Program-made: the position numbers and the translations under genes
NCBI GenBank assembly: GCA_028564675.1
Contig: JAOVVO010000316.1
Coordinates: 1-64,000 of the forward strand
Direction: 5' to 3'
DNA from: Onchocerca lupi
Taxonomy: Eukaryota > Nematoda > Chromadorea > Rhabditida > Onchocercidae
Length of the DNA: 64,000 nt
Part shown: positions 1-12,660 of the stretch, one piece after another
Position numbering within the stretch: the first letter of the stretch is position 1
How the letters are laid out: each line of letters opens with the position of its first letter
The notes under the pieces: generated by a model
Told to the model about the DNA's origin: nothing
Databases searched by the model: none
The model's input: the letters and a program-made list of their open reading frames with translations, nothing else

Positions 1-461
1 TATATATATATATATGTGTGTTGCTGTTAAATAAAAATGAATAAAATTTTTTATGCAACAAAAAAAGATTCTCTTTATTTGTTTGTGCTTTTTTAAAATT
101 GTAAATTTTTAATAAACTTTATCTAAAAGTTCTTTTGTGAAATTTCGAAAAGTTTAATTTAGTAAGAGAAAGATGTAAGAAATATAATTATACAAATGTA
201 TGCCATTACTAGCAAATTACTATTAGTTATTGATTAGCTCAATTTGCAAGCAAATAAATTCGACCAAGAAATATCATTTTGATGGAATTTAAATTGCAAA
301 GCTTTATTGATATTAGTTAAAATTAAGCATTCAGAAATCGATCTTATCATATGGTTTATTCGATATTAGCTCTAACCATTAAGTTTAGGCGTAAACTAGA
401 GAAAATTATATATTTCTATATAGATAGCCGAAAGTTTTAAGAAAACAGATAGAAGAGAAGT

Positions 462-502
<41 letters not shown>

Positions 503-869
503 GAAGAGGAAAAGTTTTGAAAAATTTCCTACCTGTTCTCAAGACCTGATTCAAATTATCCAGTCAACTACAACAATATGTCAGCTAATTAAACTATATT
601 GTTCAATCAATGATTTAAGCAATAATTAATCGAAAGACGTTTTACCAGTAATTTCATTGTAAATCCCCCTCCCCTCATACCCCCTCCCGTGATTTGCCCG
701 CATTAACAGGAATTCTAGGTCAGGTTTTCGATATGAGGATGATGCACTTTTGTTAAGAGAGAAAGAAAATTGGGAATCTTTCACAAATTATTCATTTATC
801 TTATTTGCGAGAATTATTATTCGAATTTTGAATTAAAATTTCTCTTTTATAAAAAGTTAAAGAAAGGGA
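1..869. other. AT-rich non-coding DNA
   Basis: Very AT-rich sequence with stop codons in all frames. It starts in a short TA repeat and holds a GA microsatellite at about 466-497. I see no exon, RNA gene or promoter that I can support. Confidence 0.6.
466..497. repeat. (GA)n microsatellite
   Basis: An uninterrupted run of GA dinucleotides, about 16 copies, inside AT-rich non-coding DNA. Confidence 0.9.
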
Positions 870-1680
870 AATGATTTGATAGTTTGCAATCAATTAAAAC
901 TATTATTTGTCGTTGTTAAATATATTAAAAGGATATGATGAAACCAGAAATATTAATTACAGGAAGTGATTGATTTGTTTACAATCAAGTTAAGATTATT
1001 ATTGTCAAATATTTGAAAAGAATTATGATAATTAGAAAGATCTCGTTACGAATATCCCGTTTTTATTCACGTGAAATAACACGCACATAATTTAGGATTA
1101 AACTTATCCCCCCTCCCTCCCTATTCTTCAGTATAATGTAAACATAGAACAGAATAGTATAGAATATGGCATAGCACATTAAGCATTAATGCTTCTTGTT
1201 AATTAAGTATTTTGTTAATGTGCTATTCTATACTATACTATTATCAAAATCATAAATCGACATATTTACTTATTTTCTTTGTGCTACAAATATGTCATTT
1301 TTATTCACGTGAAATAACACACATATGATGGAAGATTAAACTTATTCCTCGGATATATAAATGATAATGGATAAGTATAGGATATGGAGTAGTAACTATT
1401 TATTATTACTATTGTTAATTAATTAATTATTATCATTATCACAATGAAATATTTAAAAAGGATAATGATGAATTAGAAATATTCCATTAGAAATGTGTTG
1501 TTTTTATTCATGTGAAACAGCATGCATATAATATCGGATTAAACTTATTCTTCGGATATATAAGTGATAATGAGCATAGAATAGTATAGCAATATAGAAT
1601 AGTATATTAATAAAACGCTTAATTAATAAACTATTCTATATTATTCTATGCTATACTATTATCAAAATTATAAATCAATT
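870..1680. repeat. Degenerate tandem array with hairpins
   Basis: Three diverged units share the core TTTTTATTCACGTGAAATAA, at about 1060, 1297 and 1501 (the third reads CATGTG), each followed by a conserved AAACTTAT tract. Each unit is preceded by an AAAAGGAT/AGAAATATT-like segment. The first and third units end in a long inverted repeat built on AGAATAGTATA and its complement, with arms at about 1153-1182 / 1214-1246 and 1565-1612 / 1618-1662. Spacing between cores is about 237 and 203 bases. It resembles a small non-autonomous foldback family that amplified in tandem, but no terminal repeats or target duplications could be fixed. Confidence 0.7.
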
Positions 1681-1824
1681 TACAAACATATTTACTATTC
1701 ATTCTCTGTCATTGCTTTTTGCGAATTTTCGGAATTGCGAAATTTATTTTTCGTTATTGCAAAAATCTAAAGCATCAAAAATCATTCTTCCCAACACATA
1801 CACACATACAGATACACATAAACA

Positions 1825-1850
1825 TACACACACACACACACACACACACA
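1825..1850. repeat. (CA)n microsatellite
   Basis: A CA dinucleotide run, with imperfect ACACAT repeats just upstream. It generates a His/Thr-rich spurious reading frame. Confidence 0.9.
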
Positions 1851-1931
1851 TCTGCATCTATTATTTCGTCCCTTCATAGGGAAATTCTCGCTCATTTGTC
1901 ACATAGGAAGAAGAGGACGGATGATTAGAGA

Positions 1932-2057
1932 GGTGGGTCTGCCAATTGATAGATAGTTTGTAGTTGTGAAAAGCAATCATTATGCTTTTTATCCAGGCGG
2001 TCGATTTTTAACCCTTGGACAAGTTCAAAATGAACAACCTAATTTAAATATGTTCAA
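1932..2057 (+). other. Possible exon of unknown gene
   Basis: A GC-richer island opens after a TAG acceptor-like site (tttgtag) and encodes an open segment containing the run YPGGRFLTLGQVQNEQPNLN. A weak donor-like GT lies near 2051. It could be an upstream exon of the sestrin gene, whose 5' end is missing, but the segment does not resemble sestrin N-termini that I know. It could also be chance. Confidence 0.2.
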
Positions 2058-2100
2058 TTTCTTTCTTTTTGTTGTTCAGTTTTTTTTAATAAATTCTCTT

Positions 2101-2139
2101 ATCATTATCATTATCATCATCATCATCATCATCATCATC
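2101..2139. repeat. (ATC)n microsatellite
   Basis: About 12 ATC triplets, slightly imperfect at the left end. Confidence 0.9.
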
Positions 2140-3330
2140 CATTCTTATCATCAGTATCTCTCTAGTATTCATCATTCATTTGCAGCATATCGAATTAAAT
2201 GAATAGGCAAATATAGCTAAATGAGATAAAATGAGTAAAGAAATATCAATTAGTTGAATGAGGAATTAAATTTGAAAAAAAAAAAAAAAAAAAAGATAAA
2301 TAGTTGAAATGAGATAAAATTGCGAAGTAAATTAATATAAATCTTATCGCAAAAAAAAAAAGTCTAGTAATTGAATTTATTATTCAAATTTATAAATTCT
2401 CTTCTGTTTATCATTATCTTTTACCATTGTCATCATCATCATTTTGCATATATATAATTTCCAATTAAGAGAATGGCAAATAAATTGAATGAGATAAATG
2501 ACAAAGATAAACAAGTTGAAATGAATTAAATGAGAAAGATAAATAGACTGAATGAGATAAAATGAGAAATTAAAGAAATAAATAAATAAATAGTTGAATG
2601 AGATTAGATTTGAAAAGCAAATAAGAAATAATCGTACCAGAGATAATAAATCATCGAATTTTAAAATTCAATTTTTATCCAATCTATAAATTCTCTTAAA
2701 TGATAATAACAAAAGAATTTATAAATTTGAATAAAAATTGAATATTTAAATTGATATATATGATATAGAGAATAATGTTGATGATATTCCTTTCATCAAA
2801 ATAATCATTTTGCATGTATTATTATCAATTAAAAACGAAGCAAATAATAATAGTAATAATAATATCTTATCACAAATACTATTCTTAAAATGTAGGTTTC
2901 AAAAGTGATAAAATGTGATAACATTCTACCAATGGATCATCTTTCTTTTCATCATTTATAACATTGCATTGTAATCTTAGTGAGGGACTTGACTATTCAT
3001 CTTTTCGCTATCTTATTTCAATCATTTCAAAATTTAACAACAACATTTTTGATTGTTATCATCTCTTCCTAAATGATTTCATTTAATGTATATTTTGTAT
3101 ACAAAATTAAAAGCTTTTTCATCAGTCATATCATATCAGTAAATTTTATCTCATTTGTTATCATATCACTTTCAAATGTATATTTTTCCTAGATAAATTT
3201 GATCGATTGATATACAAATGTATGTATATATATATACAAATGCTGCTTAGTTGTTATTGCTATTGCTAGTGATAATAATGCTTTATTATCATCGAATTGA
3301 TTTTTTTTTTCCCAAATTAATGTTTGTTTT

Positions 3331-3332
<2 letters not shown>

Positions 3333-3383
<51 letters not shown>
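3333..3383. repeat. Poly(T) tract, about 51 bases
   Basis: An uninterrupted homopolymer. On the minus strand it gives a meaningless poly-Lys frame. Confidence 0.95.
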
Positions 3384-3385
<2 letters not shown>

Positions 3386-6300
3386 AAATAAAGAAAAAAG
3401 AAAAAGAAATAATGAAAAGTTTTTTTTTTGTTGCACAAAAATTCTGCTTATTTTTACTCAATACTAACATATATATATTATCGATTGGATTCGAAGAAAA
3501 TTTTTCTTGAATCCATTAAAATTTTCGAATTTGCAATTAATGGAAAAATTATAAAATGGCGAATTTCTTCGTTAAACCTTTTACGATCTGCGATATTTAA
3601 AATGAAGATTTACAAAGAGCGAGAGCAACAGAGAGAGAGGGAGAGAGAGAGAGAGATGAAAGATTTTTTGCCTTTTTTCCAATATTTTTGAAAATTTGAC
3701 AATTTTGAATAAAATGACATCCCGAAGCTAAGGTGATTATCGATTACGAGGAAACGCGAGAAGTATAATTTGGAACAAAAATAAGCGAAAAAAAGCTGTA
3801 ATTAGCTATTTTGAAAGCAAAATTTCCAAATTATTTTTTTTTATCATTCTTGTTTTTGATAGAAATTGCCCAATTTGATCTTGTTAAAATGTGTTATTGT
3901 TGTCGTTGTTGTTATTCGTAATAAATCCATTTTGCAAAAATTTATATGGATGATTGCCAAATGAAATAAATATCGATCAATAATTAAAATTGTATGTTTT
4001 GATTTATTCTCGAAATATTTTTGAATAAAGAAAATTCATTTCAAATATTGAAATTTTATTTTTTATTTCAAGGAAGAAAAATCAATTTGGACAAAAAAAA
4101 AAGAAAGAAAAATAAATTTGTCGTACGAATTTTTACTTTATAAAACGAGTGAATTATCCAACGGTTTATAACAATTTAAGTTGTGAGCAGTAAAAAAACT
4201 TGCCGGTGGAACAAGCAATTTCTTTTTCTTTTGGTTTGTTTATTTTTAAATAAAATTAACATGAAATTTTATTCTAATCAATAATGAACTATTAATTAAT
4301 AGATGAAATGAATTTTAAACTTAGTCAACAAGTAGTTTGATATTTATTTTTCAATAATTTCAACATTTTTTTTTTTTTTTTTTATTCTGTCATTTGTCCA
4401 ATTGAGTTTAAATTTAAAATTTAGTTCTCCTCCCTCCTCCCCCTAATAAATGATTTTATTGTGAATTAATTTACTTCTAGTTCATGCCTTAATAAAAAAC
4501 CATATATAGCTTGCAAGTTTTGTAATAAAAGAAGGTAATAAAGTGAACTTTGATCAAATCGATCAATATTTATAAGTCAACAACAATGAACCTATTTTAG
4601 TTGATCTATTTCAGACTTTAAATCAAATTATCAGCAACTGGAAATTTTATCTGCTTTATCTGTTTTTCGAAATATCTTTCAGATAAATATTTCCAAAAAT
4701 GGTATCAGATATGGTTGAAATTGATAAACAGATCAATAACGATAACTTAATTATTGAGCAAATAATTAATTTAATCTGAAATAAAAATTGCTATATAAAT
4801 TTTAGAAAAAAAATACCAAAAATTTCAATTTCAGATATTTGCATTAGATGATGACTTCAGAAGATAAGAATGATTGCAAGAATACATGCTATATCTATCT
4901 ACCAGATGTTTGGATACCATTTGATAAGTTTGTTTTTTTTTTTCTTCTTTTTCAAATTAACAATTTAATTTCATTTTTCTTTTTTCAAAATATTTAAATA
5001 AAAAAGTCACTTACAAAGATAAATAACACATAGAAGCAACCATTATTTAATAATGCAAAAAAGATATTTGCGATTATTTTCCAATTTATTTTCATTTTTA
5101 GGCAAAAAAAAAAAGAAAAAATTGAAAGAAAAATGGATTTTTTAAACTTTTCGATTACGAAGAAAATTATTTTACTTATCAATTTTTTATTTCAGTTCCT
5201 TCTTCCGTAACAAATTCAATAATTCATTCAAAATTATGTTTCAATCATGCTCCCCCTCCCAAAAAAAAAAAAAAAAAAAAAAAGATTTCGTGCTAATTTG
5301 TCGCAAAAAATTTAATATTCTGACTATCAAACTTTTTCATATAATCCGTTTCTTTCTGTTAAATTATCAATAATCTATCGTATCATCTTGATTTTACACT
5401 TCAATCAGAAATTTTTCATTATGCCAAATCATATTTTCAACTTATGAACTTATCAAATTACAAATTATCATCTTCGATAAAAATTTCCATGTTCAATTGA
5501 GAATGTTACTTTTAATTGATAATTTAACAAAATTCATAAAACAAAAATCAAAAAAAAAAAAAAAAGAAAGAAAAAGAATTTTAGAATTATTTATATGATC
5601 AATGATTTTCAACAGATGTTTATCATTTTTTTTTATTGATGAAAAAACGTTTATCTTTCGTTTTTCTTTTTTTTTTTTCGGTATAAAAGTTAAAAAAAAA
5701 AAATTAATTGTCAATTTTCTTTTTCAGTAAAACAAATTTTTTGTCTTCGTAGGGATTAAAAGTTGACTAAAAGTTAAATGATTGATAAATTTGTTTTTAT
5801 ATCAGTTTGATGAAGCGCTTTTTTCATTTTTAAACAATATCAAACAATCATTTTATTATCAAAAAAATTTTTTTAGCCATAAAACAACTGTTCAACTGAT
5901 TTTTTACCTTGTCAGAACTTTGAAAATAGATTTTAACGAAAGATTAAAGTTTTGAAATGATTGAATAATTAATTATTCGTGGACAGTTGTTGTTTAAAAT
6001 CAAAGGTCAGATAAAATAAAACTTGTTTTTCCTATTTCATGAGAATAAAATGATGTCTTCTTATTTGACATTATTGACATTTTCTATTTGATTCAAAATT
6101 TCAAAATTTATTGCCATTGTTTTTATGCCTTTTTTTTTTTTTTTTTTTTTTTGTTTTTCAAATGGTTACAAACAAATAAATCTTCTTTTTTTTGTATAGT
6201 GTTTTAAAAAATAACAATCTAAATAAATAAAAATGTATTTGCATATTTTTGAATTTAAAATTCAATTTAGTATTTCATTTATTTTACCAATTGAAATTTA

Positions 6301-7244
6301 AATATTCGCATAAAATCAAAGGTCAAAATAGTAAATTATTTACTATGCTCAAAGAATTGTTCATTTCATCTAAACTTTTTTTCTTGGCAAAAAAGTATGG
6401 AATCGCCGTAAAATTAATCAAGCATGAATGTTCATTGATTTTTAGATTCATCATTTACTGTCTATTTCTTATCTTTCCAAATTTTATCAAATTAAATGAT
6501 GATAAAAGAAAGTACGATGATTAAAATCTCTGACAAAATTAAATTTCTGATGGAATTATTTAAATTAAATTAATTTCGATAATTTTGAGAATTATTCGAT
6601 GAAATGAATTATTGATGCATAAAATTAGTAATGGTTATTAATAAGAATCTTAATTAATTATTTATCAACTCTCTATCAAAGATGGAATGATAAGTGGCAG
6701 TTTCATTGAGACAAATGTAAATTATTAATTTCTGCTTATTTCTTTTTTTGTTTTTAATAAATTTGATTAATTTTTTCTTTTTTTTTTTTTTTACCATTTT
6801 TGATCTGATAAAATCTATTGTTTTTGCATTTATTATTTAAATAATAGCAATATTTCTGGCTAAAATTTAATCAATGGAAATTATTGATTAAACGATGATT
6901 AAATCATTGGGGGAATTTCGAATCTTTTTTCATTTTTATTCCCCATGTATATTATTTGTTAAATAACAATCCATTTGTTTACATAATGAATTTTAGCTAA
7001 AAATAGCGATTGTTTACGAAATTTCGGATGAATTGTAAAATTAACAAATGTAAAAGCGAACAAAAAATTCCCATTATATGATAGAATTAATATTATTTAA
7101 ATGTCATAAAATTTCGAAAATTTACAATGAATAAAAAATCGATAATTAATGAAATTGAATTCAATTCTATCGGATAAATTTCGCAAAATTTTTCTAAACA
7201 GATAGCTTCGATAATTAATTCTGATCAAAAATTGTTATTAGTTA

Positions 7245-7275
<31 letters not shown>

Positions 7276-8145
7276 TTCTTCAAATATTTTTTTTGGCTAT
7301 GTATCAAATTGTGTTTATTGTTCTTTTCTTGAATATAATTTGTTGAAATTACGCTGACGTAATAAAATTTGTTCAGATAATAAAATTGAAAAACTAGTTC
7401 AAATAGCTTTGTTTATTTGCTTAGTATTGTAAAAATTGAGGAGAAAATTTCAAGACAAGTTGCTTTTTTCTGAAGTCAAATTAAAATAAGTTAATTAACA
7501 TTTGCGATATTTTTAGAAAATGCAAATTCAATATTTAAAATTATTGTATTTATTAAAAAAAGAATATTTTGCTATTATGAAAAAGAACAGTTTGTAAATG
7601 CTTTGTAAAAAAAGAAAAAAAATGTTTTTATCTAATATAAACGATCATTAAACTGAATTTTCAAATAAAATTAGATATTATGGGTTTGCAAGTTGATTAA
7701 GTATTGTAAGATTGAAATATAAATTTTGCAAGTTTAATTAGTTATTATAAATTTGAAAAAAAAAATGAATTTGAAATTGAATTAAATATTATAGATTTAA
7801 AAAAAAAAAAAATGAATTTTAAACTGAATCTTCGAGAAATAAATTTCAATTAAGTATTATAGATTTGAAAAATTAATATACCCAAAACTTGTAACTTCAA
7901 TTTAAGTACTATCAAAAGCTGCTATATTTATATATATCTGAAATGAAGGACTTAAAGAAGATAATAAATAAATTTAAAAACGAATAAATAAAAGAAAATT
8001 TATTAAAAAGCGAATAATCAAGAAAAGAAATTTGAAATTATTATAATTATTATTATAACTACTACAATCATTGTTTTTTCTTTTTTCATTCTCCAAAAAT
8101 TATTTAATACTTTTAATTGCTGAAAAAGAAGAAAAGATTGAAGAG

Positions 8146-8218
8146 GAAAAAAAATTGTAATGAAATCAATTTTAGTAATTATAATAATTTCAAATTGATT
8201 TCATTACAATTTTTTTTC
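8146..8218. repeat. Near-perfect hairpin upstream of sestrin exon
   Basis: The left arm (8146-8173) and right arm (8192-8218) are almost exact reverse complements around the word TTGTAATGAAATCAATTT, with an 18-base AT-rich loop. It lies about 60 bases before the first recognised sestrin exon, so in intron or 5' flank. Confidence 0.75.
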
Positions 8219-8279
8219 TTTTTTTTTTAAATATTTCAATTTTTTTTTTTTTTTTTTTGAAATTATGATTAAATTCCAG

Positions 8280-9288
8280 ATGGCTTTGTTTACATCCCAA
8301 ATATCGGACCGTTTTTTATCAAACAATCGAGCAACTTTTTTATGGCAGCGGTCCAATGGCTATATGCGAACGACATTACATCGCTTTAATGGTAATAATT
8401 TTTTTTCAAATATTTCTAAAAATAATTTTTTGCTTTTCAAATTATTCCAAATTATTATTTGAAGAATTAAATTAATATAATTTGAAAAATTAAAAATTAA
8501 TTAAATCTCTACATATCAAATGAAATTTTTGCATTTGAAATTGAATAATTTTTTTTATCGATTTAAAAAATTATTTGAAATATAATTATTATTGGAATGA
8601 AATCAGTTTAAAATGTATTAGAATTTTCAAAAATTTTCATGCAATTCGTTGTTTTGAAAATTAAATTTTTGAAAAAAAAATTTTTGTTTTTTAAATTTTC
8701 AACTAATTTTTTCTTTTTTTTTTTTCATATTCAAAAGTTTAGGCTGCAAGTAGGCATGGTTGTCATTTTTTGATGGATTTACATATACATGAATTTAAAC
8801 GTACCGGTGGAAAGCATGACTGGTTAAAAGGTTTATCGTATGCTTCGGAAAAAATTCAAAATCTTGATGTCCTAAATGCTGTCTTAGCTCATCAACCGTG
8901 GTCAATTAATCATGATCATCTGATCGTATGTTTTTTTTTTTTTTTTTTTTTTCAATTAATTAATTCAAAATTTTTCATGTATTTTTAAAATTGATTGATT
9001 AAAGTTGATTATCACATACTTACTTATTAATGAAATCATTATTTTTTTTTTTTTTTTTTTGCAATTGAACTATTATATACTTATAGGTTTAATTAATAAT
9101 TTTTACAGTTAAATTAAATATAGATTTGTATAATTAAATGAAATTAATATTTTTTGCAGTTAAATTTGTTTAAAATTATTGCATTTAAATTTTCAATGAT
9201 CTAATTAATGGCATATTACATTTTTTAATTAAATTAAATTTGTGTACTGAAACTACTGTATTTTGTTTTAACACTTTCTGATTTGTTA

Positions 9289-9322
<34 letters not shown>

Positions 9323-12300
9323 GTTTTTGTAGATGCTTATCGAATGTTATTCATCACTAGCGAATTGGTGTTTACCCGACTTAGTTCAAGCATCGATTTG
9401 TATTAACTCAAACTTTAATTAATTACTGTATTAAATACAGTAATCTAAATAATCGTGGTATCAAATACGGTAATTTGAATAATTAATATGCCAAATACAG
9501 TAGTTTAAATAATTATTGTATTTATTTTAATACTTTCTAATTTTATGGTATAAAAATTAATTTTTGCAGACGCTTACAAAATGTTGTTCACCAACAAATT
9601 GGTGTTTATCCGAATTAGTTCAAGCATCGATTGTATTAGCTCAAACTCATGTGTTATGTTCATTTGTTCTAGGAAATGGTACCACACATCCGAATGAATA
9701 TACCAGGTTAGTATTTGTTTGATAAAGTTAATTGTAATTGTCATAATTAACTATTTTTAATTTTGCATAAAACTTTTAATTGCATGAAAAATTTCAGAGA
9801 TTTAATTAATGTATTAAAAAAAATTTTTAAAAAAATGAATTTTGTTGTTTATAAAATTTTTTGAATTATATCAAATAAAATATCTCAAATAAGACTAAAT
9901 CATTATTATCTAATCCTCATCGTGATAATGATGTATTAAGTTATTTGTGTTAGATTGAATTGAATTAAATATTTAATTGGATTTAAATTTAAATTTTTTA
10001 AGTTCCATGTTTCAGTTCAAACGAAATGGCAGATAATAAGAAGGATGATAATCATTGTGAGATTGAGTTACTATTGGAAGGTATGGATCAATTAAAAAAA
10101 GCAAAATTAAAAAGTGATCTGAAACAACCAGGTGAACAAGAAATGCAAAAGTATTTTTTGGAAGCACAAATTGACAGTGAAAGTATCACATCAACAACTT
10201 CTTCTGGTAAAATTATGATTATGATAAAATTTGTGATTACGAAATTATGATCAAAATTATCATAAAATTATGATTATATGAAATTATGATTTATTATTTT
10301 TTGAAAAAAAGAAAAGGAAAAACATATTATTATTATTCATATATGACTTCAATCGAACGATCACCAACAAATTCATTTTCGGTTTTAATTTCACTTTTAT
10401 TGATTTTTTGAATTTTATCATTTAATTTTTTTTTTTCTTTTTTATAGAAACAGAAGAAATTTCATTATCAGAAAACAGATCGACAAATAATTGCGTGGAA
10501 AAAAAATTGATGCAAAATTGTTCGAATGGTTATTCACCATTCTATACGTTTGATAATCGTCTTCGTTACGTTGATTTTGCGAAATGTGCTCACGTTCGAA
10601 CCCACAAAATTCATGTTAATTTTAATTAAATTTATCTAATTTAGAATAGAAATATGAAGATTTTGAATTTAAATTTTTGAAATTTACATAAATTTTGTTT
10701 TCCTACAAAAATGCTACAAAATATGTAAACCAAATGATAAATTCAATAGTAATGATATATGTTATTCTCGAAGATACAACATTTACGTTAAATCAACGGA
10801 AGTATGTAGCATTGAAAAGATCAATTATTAGAGGATTGATGTTTTTCATGATTTTTTTAAAAGATACAAAATTAAATTCCGCAAATTTAAAACTTCAATT
10901 TAATTTAAATAATTGCTTCGTGTTTTATATTTTACTTAGTTTATATAATTAAACATTTCAAATTTATTTTTGTCTGAATAAATTCTTTAATTTTTTCTTT
11001 TTTTTTTTTCAGGAATTTTCATGGGAAGATCAAGGTTATAGCTGTGTTGATGAATTATATAATGAGATGGCGGATATTTTGGATAAAAAAATAACACTTG
11101 TTCAAAATCTTACTTATTCCACGTAATTATTTATTATAATTAGCGTGACCATTTCATTAATTCTTAATTAATTCCTTCTTTTATTTACTAATTAATTACC
11201 AATTCTATTCCAATAATCAACTGCAATTTATTTTGCATGTTTAATTTTCGATAACTCTTTTTCATTTTAATTGATTGAATCATTTTATGAAATTCCATAA
11301 TTTCATGAAATTAAGCACTAAATCATTTTAAAATTCTCAGAATGGGTGCTTATAATGACGTGGATACAAGTAAATATCGACATGCTATTTGGATGTATAT
11401 TCAATCTTTATACGGTAAGATATTTATTTTTCATTAATTAAACAAATATAAATCGGAATAATTATATTATTAATCGTTTAATACTTATTGATAAATTTTA
11501 ATGCTTTAAGAATTAATGCGTTTTCTTTTCACAGCATTAAAATTCATATAGATGAATTATTGAGTGAAAAAGCAAATGAGTAATAAATATGAAAAAATAG
11601 CTTCAGTCAATAGTTAATAAATAAACGAATAAATATGCAAATTAATTTGCAAGTATTTAAATATATATAATAATTATGTCATTTACTAATATATATGCCC
11701 AACAAATTTCTTTCCCAAAGTATTTAATTGACATAATCGCAATTTGGCTATCGCTAATTTTTGATTAATCATCAAGATAATTTAATCGTAATTTTAAATC
11801 GCAAAATAAAAAAAAAAAGAAGGAAAATTAAACCGATCATGACTTTTGGATTTTCAAAATTTATTTCTTAACAACTTAGTTAAAAGAGCATCAAAATTAA
11901 AGTGAATTCAAGAATGAATGAATAATTATAATCAACAGATAAGTAGTACAATTACAGGTATTCGTCATGATGATTATAATTATGCTGAAGTGAATGTAAT
12001 GTTAAATCGTAAAATGAAAAGATTTATTAAAATCGTTTGTTTTCATCCCTATGAAATGACAGATTCATTGCGGCAATCGATTATGGTCGATTTTAAATCT
12101 TCTGAAAAGGTTTGATAATTAAGCACATATTTCTGGTATAAAATCAAATATCAGTTTTTCAAATCAGTTTTGATGTTTAAAAATTATAATCAATAGTTGG
12201 TACTATCTATTAATTATAATTTTTCAAATGTCGAAATTGACTTCAAAAAAAAAAAATGCCTTCTTCTTTGCATTAGATTTACTTTTATTTATTCGAATCC

Positions 12301-12660
12301 TTTATTCTCATTAAAAGCTAAAGTAAGCCACATAATCGAAAAAAAAAAGTAATCGTTGACTGTATTATCCATTTAATATCGAAATTTTAAAAAATTCATA
12401 ATTTTACTATTATAATTGTTCAAAAATTTGAAATGAAAAAGATTAATTTTTGCATAATTTTAATAAATTATTTGATACAATAATATATATTTTTTATGTT
12501 GCTTTTAAGTTTTCATTTCTGATCTAAGATTAATTCGAATTTAAATTTCAAATTTTAGGTTCATGTATTATTGATAGTGATGGAAGCACGTCTTCAAGCC
12601 GAATTGATATATTTCTTTCGTGCGCTTGTTAAACTCAATAATTCATCAACAACTGCTTAG
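8280..12660 (+). CDS. sesn-1: Sestrin (5' end missing)
   Basis: Sestrin, a leucine- and stress-responsive regulator that binds GATOR2 to restrain TORC1. Nine phase-consistent exons: 8280-8391, 8743-8925, 9570-9706, 10016-10206, 10448-10614, 11013-11122, 11341-11414, 11958-12109, 12559-12660; about 409 residues to the TAG stop. The first exon opens in mid-codon after an AG acceptor, so upstream coding exons are missing; alternatively a shortened protein could start at the Met of GPMAICERHYIALM. Family hallmarks: RHYIALM joined to AASRHGCHFL; WCLSELVQASIVLAQTH; WEDQGYS; the TMGAYNDVDTSKYRHAIW segment; GIRHDDYNYAEVN, which keeps the Asp-Asp pair used for GATOR2 contact; and SEKVHVLL followed by MEARLQAEL. 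The N-domain Cys and the later His of the peroxidase-like site are kept, but the Tyr after Cys-x is Phe. The linker between the two domains is low-complexity and acidic, as usual. The end of the 10448 exon (CAT/GTTAAT) is the least certain junction. Confidence 0.93.
9333..9413 (+). pseudogene. Decayed duplicate of sestrin exon 3
   Basis: Preceded by a gtag acceptor like the real exon, this stretch matches 9570-9650 closely (for example TTAGTTCAAGCATCGATT). It carries a 3-base insertion and a one-base insertion just after CATCGATT that shifts the frame and leads to a TAA at about 9419-9421. The upstream intron was copied too: 9250-9290 matches 9515-9555. It lies in the intron before the intact exon. 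It is most simply a dead exon copy, though inclusion as a poison exon cannot be excluded. Confidence 0.8.
9432..9522. repeat. 31-bp tandem repeat, three copies
   Basis: Three diverged copies of a unit like AAATACAGTAATCTAAATAA, with a period of about 31 bases. It lies between the dead and the intact copy of sestrin exon 3, at the junction of the duplication. Confidence 0.8.

Larger units (their letters stand above)
2140..8279. other. Long AT-rich non-coding region
   Basis: No convincing exon. It contains many GATAAAATGAG-like near-repeats at 2220-2620, poly(A/T) tracts (2274-2294, 3333-3383, 5262-5283, 6130-6151, 7243-7263), a GA run at about 3631-3656, and a diverged tandem repeat at about 7680-7870. 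The missing first exon(s) of sestrin may lie here or further left, but I could not see them. Confidence 0.5.

Noticed and set aside
3189..3470. Minus-strand frame with a long poly-Lys
   Set aside because: Created by the 51-base poly(T) tract; no protein character around it.
8265..8462. 65-residue plus-strand frame starting MIKFQMALF
   Set aside because: Wrong frame of a real exon. The sestrin frame in 8280-8391 is shifted and gives RHYIALM, which joins in phase to the next exon.
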